From Mesostigma viride (Eukaryota; Streptophyta; Mesostigmatophyceae; Mesostigmatales; Mesostigmataceae), in assembly GCA_009746045.1 (NCBI GenBank), contig RPFO01000080.1, forward strand, positions 2,980,251-3,042,750: 62,500 bases of DNA, in the 5' to 3' direction. The notes beneath the pieces are model-generated. The model had not been told where the DNA came from, made no database searches, and saw only the letters and a program-made list of their open reading frames with translations. The first letter of the stretch is position 1, and each line of letters starts with the position of its first letter. Positions 31,188 to 41,425 of this stretch are shown one piece after another. Made by a program: the position numbers and the translations under genes.

Positions 31188-31756
31188 AAAAAAAAATAAA
31201 TTAAACTATAACATGCCTCCCGGTTGGGAGATCATGTAGCACATATTCCTTGATGGATGGTGGAATGGAGAGAGCCGCGTAATCTAACTATCCTAACTCT
31301 AGTCTATCTAGTCTAGAAAAAAATCCTAACTGTTACGTCGCGTAGCAATTTGTTGTAGTTACGGACGTAAATTAGGTCTTTTGCCTCGGTTGTCCCTAGG
31401 TTTACGTTTAGGCTCCTACCGGGACATTATTGTCCTCGTAACAGTACCGTGGTACATTGGGTGCCGTTGGGCGCCGCGCCGCGTACTTTACTAGTGGTCC
31501 TGATCCGGTGGTGGAATGTAGTGGACCAGCGTGCATCAGTAGATGTAGTGGACCAGCGTGCATCTGTAGGCGAGCTAGGGCCATGTCGGCCCGAGCGTGT
31601 TGGACCGTTGGTGACCATTTATGCGCGTTCTACCCCTTGTGTGTGCACTCGGCGTGTGTTAAATGAATTGACACATTTAGGCTTGGGTCACGGCAGTGTA
31701 GTTGTGTTTCCTTCCTCTATTCCTGGAGTAAACGGGTTTTGATAAATGGTTGTATG

Positions 31757-32056
31757 GCGTATTATAGTAACACTTACGTTAATGCATTGAGATCAGCTCC
31801 GTCACGTTCGTCTTTCGCCAGAGGGTTGAGTAGAGGAGGCCTGACCAGTTTAGGTAGTATCAGGCCCATTAGAGGTAGAGGCGGAGGTAGATATCCGCGG
31901 CGTAACAATGGTATCGGAGGAACTTCAGTAGGTAGTGAACGAGACGACTATCCCTTGCCACATACACCTGTTCAAGACCCCTTCCGCGTCCAGGAACAAG
32001 AAGTCGACACTTCCTTGATAGGTAATGGGCGGGTCGCCTTCAAGCTAGGAGAGTAG
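31757..32056 (+). CDS. Small Arg/Gly-rich ORF at the 5' end of the chromovirus
   Basis: A 100-codon frame starting MAYYSNTYVN contains RGRGGGRYPRR and an acidic C-terminus. No family was recognised. The 18-base repeat shared with the 3' end of the element lies within it, so it may overlap a former repeat end and not be a real gene. An upstream in-frame ATG exists at 31739. Confidence 0.3.
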   Translation, partial: AYYSNTYVNALRSAPSRSSFARGLSRGGLTSLGSIRPIRGRGGGRYPRRNNGIGGTSVGSERDDYPLPHTPVQDPFRVQEQEVDTSLIGNGRVAFKLGE

Positions 32057-32472
32057 TGCTGCCCGTTTCGGGACACGCTCTACCTAGAAGCTAGACCTGC
32101 TCACAGCGGATAAATCCTTTCGTAGTTAGCCTGTCCTTCGCCTTGTTTTCCTGCTTACGGTTGTTTCCTGTCTTAGATAGGGGAGTATTACTGTTCGGAG
32201 ACGATTAGCGTCGCAGTACCTACACCTTTTTCCTTGTGCTGCTGCTTTATTAGACGGCCGCACCCGCAGAGTTACGGGGCGCTGTGTTAGGACGAGCGCT
32301 GGAATATCCGGCCGCTGACTTAGGACGAGAGCTGGAAACTTCCGCCCTCCTTCTTCTTTCGGTGATCCAGATCGTCCAGCTAAGTCGCCTACCCCTACCT
32401 CGTCTAGCTTGACACCACAAGACACGCCAGGTGAGTTATCATGAGTCAACGTCGTGTTTTTACTGCGCCTTC

Positions 32473-33089
32473 AGTTAACGTAAAGGATTTACGTTAGATG
32501 GATAGAGATTGTTACGCTCTTTCCAACGGCACCTTGAACGCCTCATTTGGTTAAGGAACGTAAAAGTTATGACGTTTCCTAGGCTGTGCCGACAGTACCC
32601 GGCGCGCCACTGTGGGCGCGTACGGACACAGGATGTACAAGTGTCACTTTGATAGTCCGCAGGACGTTGACAGGACTTGTACAGGACTTGATGGTCAATT
32701 GATAGGTAGGCGCACTGTAGCGCGCCAGGACCTATGAGACAATTGATGCTGACTAGTGTACGGATAGGTCCACAGGACTAGCCGTATGGACAATTGATAG
32801 ATCTGCGCGCCAAAGGCGTGCCAGAGTCTGTGTAATCAATTGATTGACAGTTCAGCTGTGACAGTGCAGCTGAATACTTGGACGCGTCCCTAGTAAGCTA
32901 TATGAGTGACTTGGTCACACCGGGACGCTAGTTCTTGCGTGCACGTTCTCTTGGCACTGCGACCCTGTCGTCTGTGCTGCGTGCAGTCTTGGAAGTGACG
33001 TGACTTACGTCTGTGTTTCCTGATTGTTAATAAAGGCAACTTCCTGCAAGAACCATGGCGGAATTCGTGGCATTCTTACCCTCACAACT
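32473..33089 (+). repeat. 5' LTR of Copia A
   Basis: 617 bp, beginning AGTTAACGTAAAGGATTTAC and ending CCCTCACAACT, so the ends are AGTT and AACT instead of the usual TG and CA. TAATAAAGG at about 33028 may serve as a polyadenylation signal. Confidence 0.95.
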
Positions 33090-33112
33090 CGTATTACACG
33101 CTCTGTCAAAAA

Positions 33113-33818
33113 GATGCCAAATTCGGAAGAATTTCGGATTCCGGACGATGAGGAAATAGCCGCTCCGCCGGCTGGTTCTTCGTCAAGACCAACTGTGCCG
33201 TCGTGGCAACAATTGCTCGACGAAGTTACAGTTTCGCTCGACGAGCTTCATCGTCAGCAGCGTGCAGCTCACGCATTGCTCGGGGATAACCCCGAGGACC
33301 CCGATTTGCCAGCACTGGTGCCGGCTCCGCAATTTGGACCAGATCGAAACATTTTATCGACATTTACGGTCCAGGTGCGGGGAGGTTTGCGGTCGGTGAC
33401 CGAAGTCACGACTGCCATTGAGGAGTTGGACAACGTCCTCTCTTCACTCACCGGTTACCAGAGAAACCTGCAAAACTGGGCATCGCTACGCACGGGGGGC
33501 GCGCCGGCGGTGTCGACAAATTTGTTTCAGGATCTCGCGCTGTTATCGCTGCTCACTCGCGGCGTACGCAGTCGCGAGCGCCAGGTTTTAATTAACCTGG
33601 TGGCATTTCTCGCCTCTGTGCGAGAGTGGATTCCCGCGGGGTGGGAATTATTGACGATCTTTACACATCCTCTGCGCCTCGTCGCGCGTCGGCGCGTCGC
33701 AACTTACGCGGCGGGGAGCACGCCGGTTTTAATTCATACCGGTGCAGGTCCGGAGCTGGATATGGAGGATCGTGAGTTCGTATACACGTACTGCGACTTC
33801 AGGGGCCTTGACTACTAG
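33113..33818 (+). CDS. Unknown 235-aa ORF between the 5' LTR and gag of Copia A
   Basis: Starts MPNSEEFRIPDDEEIAAPP at the first in-frame ATG after the LTR. It is acidic at the N-terminus, then mainly helical and Leu/Arg-rich (for example TNLFQDLALLSLLTRGVRSR), and ends FRGLDY. There is no zinc knuckle or protease motif. Base composition is more CG-rich than the following gag. It may be an extra N-terminal Gag-like protein, or a separate product of the element. It is followed by 170 bases without a long frame before the gag ATG. Confidence 0.55.
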
Positions 33819-33985
33819 TCGGCCTAATTTTCTTCTGCAGTACTTGTCGACATTTTTTTGTCGAATTTCGGCGGCAATTCGCGGGGCGGCAGCGACACCG
33901 GCGCAGGCGGCAGAGGCGACACAAAATTTTGTACATATTTTCTGCTGCTTCGTTAAGGTGTTCTTTGAATAGCTGGTAGTGCAGG

Positions 33986-35099
33986 ATGGCTGAGGGACGC
34001 CGTAGCAAGGGTCCAGCCAGTGGGAATAATAATGGGGGTGCTGGTAGTGGAACCGCTCACGTAGATGACGTGGGGCTTACCGGAGAGATTACCAACCTTC
34101 CTCACAATAATAATAATGCACAAGCTATTCATGGCTTTGATCTTACCACACAGGGTCTTTTAATTGTCAATCAGTTGCAGCCTGTAACCTCAGACTCCAA
34201 GCCTAAGCAGGCTGAAGAGTTTGTGGAGGGATTGGAAGGGTTCCCTAGCTTGTACGGTGGTACAAATTACTATCAAATCTGGATAGGCAGTAGCACTTTT
34301 GGCAAGTGTACTGACCAGATTAAGGACCTAACCAGGGAGTGCAAAAAGGCCAATAAGCCTGGGCACTGTACGTGGCTGAGCTGAAGGAGCTGCTGGAGAC
34401 CAACGAAAGAAGGTCGGCATCCATTGGCAGGACAAGTACCAAGGGTGGGAGGTCAAGGGGGACCTGATCCAGAACTTTCTCAACTATTGTAAGATGGTTG
34501 AGGAGGGCAGGGCTCACGGCTTTAATGTCGCTGATAACATAGCCCTAACCAACTGGCTCAAGGTTTCTGGGCTGGATAAGGCGACACGTGGCTCCTTAAA
34601 AGTCATGTGTGCCCCACACTCTACCCTGAAGGCCTACAAGGTCATCATTAAACAAGCTCTCGAGGCAGAGGAGCTGTTTGAGGGTGGAGTGCCAGCAGTG
34701 AAGGCTACCCAGGCAGGCGGGCGTACCCAGGGTGGCTCCAAGACGTCTGAGGCTGACCGAAGCCAAGGAGGGCGTAGGGGCAACCATCACAAGCGCAAGG
34801 GAGATCATTCACCTGATTCTGACAGGAGGTCACACTCCAAGTCGGTGTTCAGGCGGGTGGGTGGTCAGCCCAAGCAGGGCAACGCGTCTGACAATGGGGG
34901 CAGTGGCCAGGGCAAGTCCAAGATACAATGCTACCTGTGCAAGGGGTGGGGGCACATCAAGAAGGAGTGTCCCAGCTTCAAGAAGTCCCAGGGCCAGGGC
35001 AGCAACAAGAATAACAACAACAACAAGAAGAACAACAACAAGTCCCAGGCAGGCCAGCCTTCAAAGGGCAGTCAGCAAGAAGACAACAAGGAGCAGTGA
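33986..35099 (+). CDS. Copia A Gag with CCHC zinc knuckle (two apparent frameshifts)
   Basis: Starts MAEGRRSKGPASGNNNGG. Capsid-like helical segments run through FVEGLEGFPSLYGGTNYYQI. The frame must move by -1 near 34369 and again near 34413 to keep sense: VAELKELLETNE, then VGIHWQDKYQGWEVKGDLIQ. The second half is open from there to TGA at 35097. It ends with a basic SR/KR-rich stretch, a CYLCKGWGHIKKEC zinc knuckle (C-x2-C-x4-H-x4-C) and an Asn/Lys-rich tail. Gag forms the particle and binds genomic RNA. The TGA is followed by an open frame in the same phase that runs into the integrase. The two internal shifts could be real mutations or assembly errors. Confidence 0.8.
35097..35099 (+). 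promoter_or_regulatory. Candidate readthrough stop (TGA CTG) between Gag and Pol of Copia A
   Basis: CAG TGA CTG lies between gag and the integrase frame. The same frame (phase 0) is open from the codon after TGA through the integrase ATG at 35241 to 36580. TGA followed by CTN is a known leaky context in some viral genes. A single stop could thus set the Gag to Pol ratio. Confidence 0.45.
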
Positions 35100-35240
35100 C
35101 TGTCTGAGGCAACCCCTACACACCTTAATTCACCCAAGGGGGAGGCCAGGTGCTCCAATGCAGATTTTATATCTGGGCAACAAGAGGGTGATCTCCAGGT
35201 TCAGTGTGGCCCCAGGTCACCTGGAGAGGTACAGGTTCCT

Positions 35241-36580
35241 ATGAAGACGTCCTTGACAGCTGATGCAGCTGTAAGAATGTCTGACCCTATGCATCCTCGT
35301 GCTGGGCACGAGGGTGGACCTCTCATTTTGAGAGAAACCAATGTACAACCACAGAGGGGTGTGAAGGCCTCTGGTGGTATGCATGTGGTCCCTGCTGGCG
35401 GTCCAGGTGTTGGGCATGAGCAGGGTGACTCAGGCTCTGAGTCAGAACAGGATGGAAGTCAGCATGGTGATGCTGGACAACCTGACAGCACAGTCCTGAC
35501 TGTGCCAGGGACTGCTTCCTCTGTGTACCAGGAGTTGGGTGCCCGAATCCACAACATGTTTGGGCATGCCACTTCTCTGTCAAACAACTTTGCCTTCCGT
35601 ATGGGCAGGGCACCCCTTCTTAAGGCGTGTCAGCAAGCTGCCTCACGGTGTAAGTGCCAGTTGTCCTCCAACAAGCCCAGGAAATCACATGCCAAAGCTC
35701 TACCTCAGAGCATTGGTGATCTGCAGTGTGATATCCAACACATCAGGGGCATGCAACTGTTGGTGTGCGTGGACAGGTACACGAAATACAAGGTGCTGGA
35801 GCATTTACCTTCTATGAAGAACAGGTACTTGCTGGCTGCCCTGCAGAATGTAAGAGCCAAGTTTCCTACCACAAGGATCCAGGTGGACATGCAGTTTCAG
35901 CATCTCAAGGGTGATCCTACCCTTCCTGAGTTGCTGGTTACACCTAGGGAGGCTCATGGGCAGCAGGGTGCTATCGAGAGGGCAATCCAGGAGGTCAAGA
36001 AATTGATCATCTCTGAAGACTGGGTACCCTTGTCTGCACCTGCACTTGTCAGGAGTGCATGGCTGAGGAACGTGGAGCAGCAGCTGAACAGCAGGGTTAA
36101 CTTCTACTATGATGGAGTTGCTGTCAGCCCAATGGGTCTATATCATGGCCTGTGCCCACCACATGTGCTGGAGGGCTGGAAACATGCTGCACATGTCACC
36201 TTTGCCAAGCTGAGGGAGAAGGACCGGGGTTGGAAGATGCTGGAGCCACAAGTGGGTCAGAAGGTCCTAGCTTGGAAGGAACCTAGCCTTTATGGCAAAC
36301 GTGGTAGCTGGAGTCCTGGGGTGGTTACCCAGGTTGATGAAGCTAGCCACGCATGCTTGGTCAGCATGGAGGACGAACCAAAGCATGTACACCGGCTGAG
36401 TTGGTCATATGTCAAGCCTAACCTGATGAATGAGGGCAGTCAGGCACAAGGCTCACAGGATCTGCAGGATTTTCAGGTCCCAGGTGACATCACTGACGCA
36501 ACGACCACATCTGTTGCAGGGGAATCTGTCAGCCCTGGCCAGGTTGCAGAGGTACTTGTTGAACAGGCTGCAAGGTCAAC
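35241..36580 (+). CDS. Copia A integrase (first part of Pol)
   Basis: From the ATG at 35241 the protein has a low-complexity N-terminal region, then a zinc-binding-like segment (IHNMFGHATSLSNN to RCKCQ). The DDE core follows: first Asp in LQCDIQHIRGMQLLVCVDRY, second in TRIQVDMQFQHL, Glu in GQQGAIERAIQEVKKL. A C-terminal part with GQKVLAWKEPSLYGKRGSW and VVTQVDE comes next. The integrase joins element DNA to host DNA. The frame is cut by Copia B at 36581. On the far side, after the TCAAC duplication, it continues in register into the protease-RT part. It is open upstream as far as the gag TGA at 35097. Confidence 0.85.
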
Positions 36581-37063
36581 AGTTAGGAATGAGAAATGAA
36601 CGACGTGATATATTGCTTGAGAACACTGTATGCTGTGAGCAATGAATTGCTTGGTTCATTAGAAAATAGGTTTACCCTTTATCAACGTTCCTCTCACCGG
36701 CTGCGCCGCCAGTGACCGTTGGGTGCAGACCGTTGGCCCGAGGCCACACGATGACAGGTCACCGTCTAGTCACTGCATCGTGCGATCACAGATCAATGCA
36801 CGCTGCCGTACGGTCCCTATCTAGGATACTCTAGTACCGTCCAATGACAGGACACTACGTATACTGGGTACTGACATCTGTCACGTACCTCAGTACCCAA
36901 AGTACCTATCTAGGGAAACGTATGCGACTCAACTAGCATTCCTATCTGCATAGCCCACGTGGTATTTATATTCACATACCAACGTAGGTTTACAAGGCTT
37001 ATTCATACGTTGTATTCACAATGCCTTTGAGACTTAGTCTCCAGCAAAGCATGGAGACTAACT
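36581..37063 (-). repeat. LTR of Copia B (3' LTR in element orientation)
   Basis: 483 bp, from AGTTAGGAATGAGAAATG to GGAGACTAACT. It has AGTT/AACT ends, as in Copia A, although the LTR sequences themselves are unrelated by eye. Confidence 0.95.
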
Positions 37064-37437
37064 CCAGTATTGTTTTATTATTTATTTCTTAATGCAGGTC
37101 TGCACCCCCAACATTATTGTTATTGTTTTTAAGTTGATTAGGGGTACAAAAGAGACATGGCTGGTTGAGCCAGGTTGGTTACAGCTGGCTGTTCTGGCCA
37201 GGTGTTATATTGCACATTAAATAAGGTGTACACAGCTGGCTGGTTTGGCCAGTTATTGGAGCACACATTAAGTAAGTGTATACAAAGCTTGTGTCCTCAA
37301 GCTGCAAATGGATACAAATCTGACCTAGCCAGCACTCACACCCCACAACGAATGTGTTGAATTTTATGGCGCCCAGCAGCTATCGCTGTGGTAAGGGGGT
37401 GTGGTGGTTGTGTACTGTGCTATGGCCAGTCATTTAT

Positions 37438-37668
37438 TCAAACACTGACTCTGATATCATAGGGGTTCATGTTCTGAAAGAGGAGCTGGTACTGTTGGCC
37501 AGCAGCATCACGCAGCTTCGTTAGAGCGTCTGCTGGGTTGTCCTCATCATCCACATGAGTCCAGCTGGAAAAATAGGTGGCCTCCTGTTGGTGAGAAAAA
37601 ACAGCCCTGATTCCCGTGCCCCCATCTGATTGATTGTTCTGCTCTCCATGGAGCTGTCCATGACACAT
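37438..37668 (-). pseudogene. Copia B RNase H remnant, C-terminal end
   Basis: The minus-strand frame contains WTHVDDEDNPADALTKL, the C-terminal signature that in element A reads GVDNPADALTKL. Compared with A, about 100 residues carrying the AE and TDS catalytic positions are missing, and the frame differs from that of the main Pol ORF. Only the first catalytic Asp (CVMDSSMESR, in the main ORF) remains. It marks an internal deletion plus frameshift near 37560-37620. Confidence 0.75.
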
Positions 37669-40600
37669 TGGATGTGGATGTCTTCCATCAGATTCAGGCC
37701 ATGGAGGATGAGGGGGGGACAGTCATTGACCAACTTCCTGATGTGACTGCATTTTATCTTGACTAGAACATCATGGGTGACCCTGCTGATGACAGCTAAG
37801 GGAGCCCCACAGATGGCTGACCACCACCCCAGTTTGCCCTGAACAGTGGCACACATGTGTAAGGGGAGGTAGTTGTCCTGCAGCAGATCTAGACAATCTT
37901 GGATATATTCTGCAGGAGGGGAGAGAGAGCAGACCCACTGATCTGGCTGCCTATGCAGCTGCAACATGATGCCACAGAACTGGATGGGGGTTGTGCTCAA
38001 TTCCACCTGTTTGCCAATCTCATATGATTCCTGGACCTGCTGAATAAATGTTTCCACCTCAGCTCTAGGCCCACAAATGAGTTGGTCATCTCCATGCCAC
38101 ACAAAGAGCAGCAGTCCAGAGGGGGTGGGTACAACAAAAAAGCATGGCCCGTCCAGGTCATCATACGTGGCCTTGAGCTTTTTGAATACTTCCTCTGCTG
38201 AGTCTCTGAAAATTTTGGGGGCACTGACAAGCCCTTCCACCCCAATGTTGATGATAAGGTGGGGCTCATCAATGTAAGGTTTCCACACAGCTGGGGTGTC
38301 TACCACGTACACCTTCCCTTTCCACACAGATTCAGCCTTTTCTGGGTCCCCCCTGAGGAAGGCCCTTTTAATATCAGTGGCTTTGCAGACATAGTCTTGG
38401 CCTGCATTGAGGTTGTGGAGGAATAGGGAGAGCATGATCCTGAGTGAGGTTTGTTGCAGCCCAGGTGTGTAGGTTTCCCCCTTTGGCAGTGTGGATGTCC
38501 CCTTTAATTCTGTGACACATGGTCTGGCATGGAAGATTGGGGAGCCCACTTTTTGGGGGTTTTGTTTGAGAACAAATTTTAATCTGAGCTTTTTGGCTCC
38601 CTCTGGCACGTCCCATGAAGGGGTGACAGGAGGTTTGTATTGAGGGTTTTTGGGGTTGGGCAGGACCCATTCCTGCCTGGCTTGGTGGACAAACGGCCAG
38701 TTATTCGGCAGTTGCGGAGCAGCACAATGGACAATGGCCATCAGCCACTTGGTAAACCCTTTTTGTGTTTTGCATTCTTGTATGACGTGGGAGATTTGGT
38801 GGGGTGAGTGCATTGCTATGTCCCACTTACCCAGCCCAAAGGCTGAGGGATGGAGGAACTGGCTGTGCACTAACTTGTCCAAATCAGGGATCTCCCCTGG
38901 TGCATACCGAGTGTTGACTGCCTTGATGACAGCATCCATACCAGGGACAATACTGGAGAGAGGGATTTTAAAGTGGTCCAGAGGAACTGCACCCACCCCT
39001 GTGACACTGAGCTCATTAGCTGAGATAAGCACCCCAGGATAGGATACAAAAGGTTCCCCCAACAAGGTGTTACCAGAGTACCCCTCCACCACCTGGAAGG
39101 GTGTCTGAATACCAAGTATAGGGAGCATCACCTGTCCCACTACATCCAGTGAGCTTTGGCCTGAGAAATCCTGCACCCGTGCCCAAAATGAAGGTGCAAT
39201 CTCAAGACCAGGGATGGCTTGTGCACTGATCACACTGACCTGTGCCTGAGTGTCTATTGCCAGGGTCCAGGGGTCCTGACTAGTGCACACAGCTGAGACT
39301 TTTGCCAACCCTTCGGCCACAGCAGCTTGTTGCTTATGTGACCTGTGTAATGCTTGCAAGGCGACTGCCAATCTTGACCTCAGAGCGGGAGGGTTGGCAG
39401 ACAATTTGGTGCCTTGGGGCTGAGCTAATGCTTCCAACCCAGCTACCTCGTGCCTGGTTAAGCAATCCCCAGGTTGTGAAGTGGGCCTGGCTTCACTGAG
39501 GGTGGAAGGGTTCACAGAGGGTGCTGTGGTGCTGTCAACAGCAGTAATTGGTGGCTCAGGGCTACTGCTGGGCATGCTGGAGTTGCCAGATAGAAGTAGT
39601 GAGTCCATGCTTAAAGACTCTTCCCCAGGCACGTCTGCCATGGGAGAATAATACTTCTTAATTCTATGACAGCTCACCCTGTGACGCTTCCCATTGATAT
39701 TGTGCTTGACCTCCACGGTCTTGCTGTTTTTGGTAAATCCACGGATGGTAACTGGACCTAGCCAAGTTCCAACCTTACCAAAGCTGTTTTCCTTGTAATA
39801 GAGAACTTGATCACCTTTTTGGAATACTGGCCTGGGATGGGTTTTATCTTTTTCTGCCAGTTTTGCTGAGGTTTGTGCACGTGCAGTGTTGTACAGTGCT
39901 ATCACCTCTGGGGGATATACACCTGCCTGCAGGCCTGCTGGGATTACTTCACCCCACTTGGCATGCAAGACAGGTCTCATGTTTAGGGTTGTGCACATTT
40001 CATGACACCAGAGTGCCCTGTCACAGTAGACCCCTGAAGTAGCATCCTTGGAAGGATGTTTGGCTAGTAGGGTTTTGACAGATCTGATGGTTCTTTCAAT
40101 GACCCCCTGACCCTCATGATCTTCCAGCCCAGCAATCTCTATTGCTTCACACCCTTCCAGGTCAGTCAGACAAGAAAATTGTTGATCAAGCAAAATTCTG
40201 TCAACTGGGTAGAATCTGGGTAAAGCAATCATGAGTGCAACACGTAGCTGCCCTGCAGACATGCCAGGTAGGGGTTCCATGACTGTGAACCTGGACCATG
40301 AATCTTTTAGGATCAGGTAGGGTTGGACATCTTTGTTGATGTGCATCACATCCCCCACTATCATGCCTCTAGTGGTGGAAGGAGTTGCAGTATGCCATTT
40401 TTGAGGTTTGGGGCTATTGAACTGACATTCTTGACAGTGTTGTCTAGCCAGTTTTACTGCATTCCTGAGTTGTTTTCCCATGCTACTACCCCCCAGCCGT
40501 CTGGCCAGTTCCTCAGCCACGGTTTCATGACCCATGGCTAGGTGCAGCTGATGAGCAAGCTCCTTGATATCTATGGAGTTGTCAACAGTAGGGGTTAGTG

Positions 40601-40826
40601 CTTTGATGTAAGGTTCCAGTACAGGGTGCTGGGAGGACAGTAAGGTTGCTGCCTCAAAATCAATTATGCCCTGGCTGCCATCCCCAATGGTAATGAGATC
40701 ATCATCCTCAGAGTAAGCAAGGTGAGAGAACTCACATTTGTTTGGGTAGCGAGGCCTGTTGCACCGGCTGCCTGGAGCTGGCCAGGTTGTGCCTCGTGTA
40801 GTGGCAGCCTGGGCAGAGATCCACAT
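37521..40826 (-). CDS. Copia B Pol: integrase - protease - RT (- partial RNase H)
   Basis: An uninterrupted 1101-codon minus-strand frame. Order from the N-terminus: zinc-binding HLAMGHETVAEEL with CQEC; integrase core GDVMHINKD, ILLDQQFSCL and GQGVIERTIRSVKTL; C-terminal part GTWLGPVTIRGF. The aspartic-protease-like domain follows at about residue 520 (WTLAIDTQAQVSVI, then GNTLLGEPFVSY). RT comes next: LRLKFVLKQN, KATDIKRAFLRGDPEKA and the catalytic box as VWHGDDQLICG. Last is a broken RNase H start. Typical Copia Pol has protease before integrase and a YVDD box; here protease follows integrase and the Tyr is His. The protease motif is DTQ where DTG is usual. The frame overlaps the end of gag in another phase. 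Confidence 0.9.
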   Translation of the reverse strand: MWISAQAATTRGTTWPAPGSRCNRPRYPNKCEFSHLAYSEDDDLITIGDGSQGIIDFEAATLLSSQHPVLEPYIKALTPTVDNSIDIKELAHQLHLAMGHETVAEELARRLGGSSMGKQLRNAVKLARQHCQECQFNSPKPQKWHTATPSTTRGMIVGDVMHINKDVQPYLILKDSWSRFTVMEPLPGMSAGQLRVALMIALPRFYPVDRILLDQQFSCLTDLEGCEAIEIAGLEDHEGQGVIERTIRSVKTLLAKHPSKDATSGVYCDRALWCHEMCTTLNMRPVLHAKWGEVIPAGLQAGVYPPEVIALYNTARAQTSAKLAEKDKTHPRPVFQKGDQVLYYKENSFGKVGTWLGPVTIRGFTKNSKTVEVKHNINGKRHRVSCHRIKKYYSPMADVPGEESLSMDSLLLSGNSSMPSSSPEPPITAVDSTTAPSVNPSTLSEARPTSQPGDCLTRHEVAGLEALAQPQGTKLSANPPALRSRLAVALQALHRSHKQQAAVAEGLAKVSAVCTSQDPWTLAIDTQAQVSVISAQAIPGLEIAPSFWARVQDFSGQSSLDVVGQVMLPILGIQTPFQVVEGYSGNTLLGEPFVSYPGVLISANELSVTGVGAVPLDHFKIPLSSIVPGMDAVIKAVNTRYAPGEIPDLDKLVHSQFLHPSAFGLGKWDIAMHSPHQISHVIQECKTQKGFTKWLMAIVHCAAPQLPNNWPFVHQARQEWVLPNPKNPQYKPPVTPSWDVPEGAKKLRLKFVLKQNPQKVGSPIFHARPCVTELKGTSTLPKGETYTPGLQQTSLRIMLSLFLHNLNAGQDYVCKATDIKRAFLRGDPEKAESVWKGKVYVVDTPAVWKPYIDEPHLIINIGVEGLVSAPKIFRDSAEEVFKKLKATYDDLDGPCFFVVPTPSGLLLFVWHGDDQLICGPRAEVETFIQQVQESYEIGKQVELSTTPIQFCGIMLQLHRQPDQWVCSLSPPAEYIQDCLDLLQDNYLPLHMCATVQGKLGWWSAICGAPLAVISRVTHDVLVKIKCSHIRKLVNDCPPLILHGLNLMEDIHIQCVMDSSMESRTINQMGARESGLFFLTNRRPPIFPAGLMWMMRTTQQTL

Positions 40827-40923
40827 TGTTGACCAGTGTAGGGTTGTGGTTGCACTGGTTGCGGCTGTGCCCCGTCTGGAAGCACCTCAGGCACCTGACC
40901 CTTCCAGGGTTGCCAGGTTGCCT

Positions 40924-40954
<31 letters not shown>

Positions 40955-41035
40955 CCCTGTTGGGGCCGGTTGTTGTTGTTGTTATTGCCCTGTGAGGGCC
41001 TGTTGTTGGTATTGTTATTGTTAATTAATTAATCG
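40730..41035 (-). CDS. Copia B Gag C-terminal part with zinc knuckle
   Basis: The minus-strand frame reads an Asn-rich run encoded by (AAC)n, then NPGRVRCLRCFQTGHSRNQC, a C-x2-C-x4-H-x4-C knuckle. It continues VNNVDLCPGCHYTRHNL and ends at a TGA near 40740, overlapping the start of the Pol frame in a different phase. The upstream part of gag cannot be followed: a 71-bp tandem array and unassigned sequence lie between here and the LTR. Confidence 0.65.
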
Positions 41036-41039
41036 CAGC

Positions 41040-41425
41040 TTTTCTTGTTTGTTCATTGTATTGATTGAGAGGACAGTATCTTTGCTGCCTCAAAACCCAC
41101 CATGGTTTGGTAGCATTTTCGTTTGTTTGCTTGTAATGAGAGGACAGCATCTGTGCTGCCTCAACACCAACCATGGTTTGGTAACAGTTTCGTTTGTTTG
41201 TTTGCAGTGAGAGGACAGCATCTGTGCTGCCTCAACACCAACCATGGTTTGGTAACAGTTTCGTTTGTTTGCTTGCAGTGAGAGGACAGCATCTGTGCTG
41301 CCTCAACACCAACCATGGTTTGGTAACAGTTTCGTTTGTTTGCTTGTAATGAGAGGACAACATCTGTGCTGCCTCAACACCAACCATGGTTTGGTAACAG
41401 TTTTGTTTGTTTGTTTGTTTTCTGT
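41040..41425. repeat. 71-bp tandem repeat inside Copia B, about 5 copies
   Basis: Units share GAGAGGACAGCATCTGTGCT and CAACCATGGTTTGGTAACAG with a strict 71-base period (for example GTTTCG at 41187 and 41258). The first copy is more diverged. The array lies where the middle of gag is expected. It may replace or interrupt gag, or form an untranslated internal region. Confidence 0.85.

Noticed and set aside
31909-31920. TGGTATCGGAGG as a tRNA-iMet primer-binding site
   Set aside because: Resembles TGGTATCAGAGC, but it lies 700 bases into the element inside an open frame and no LTR end was confirmed before it.
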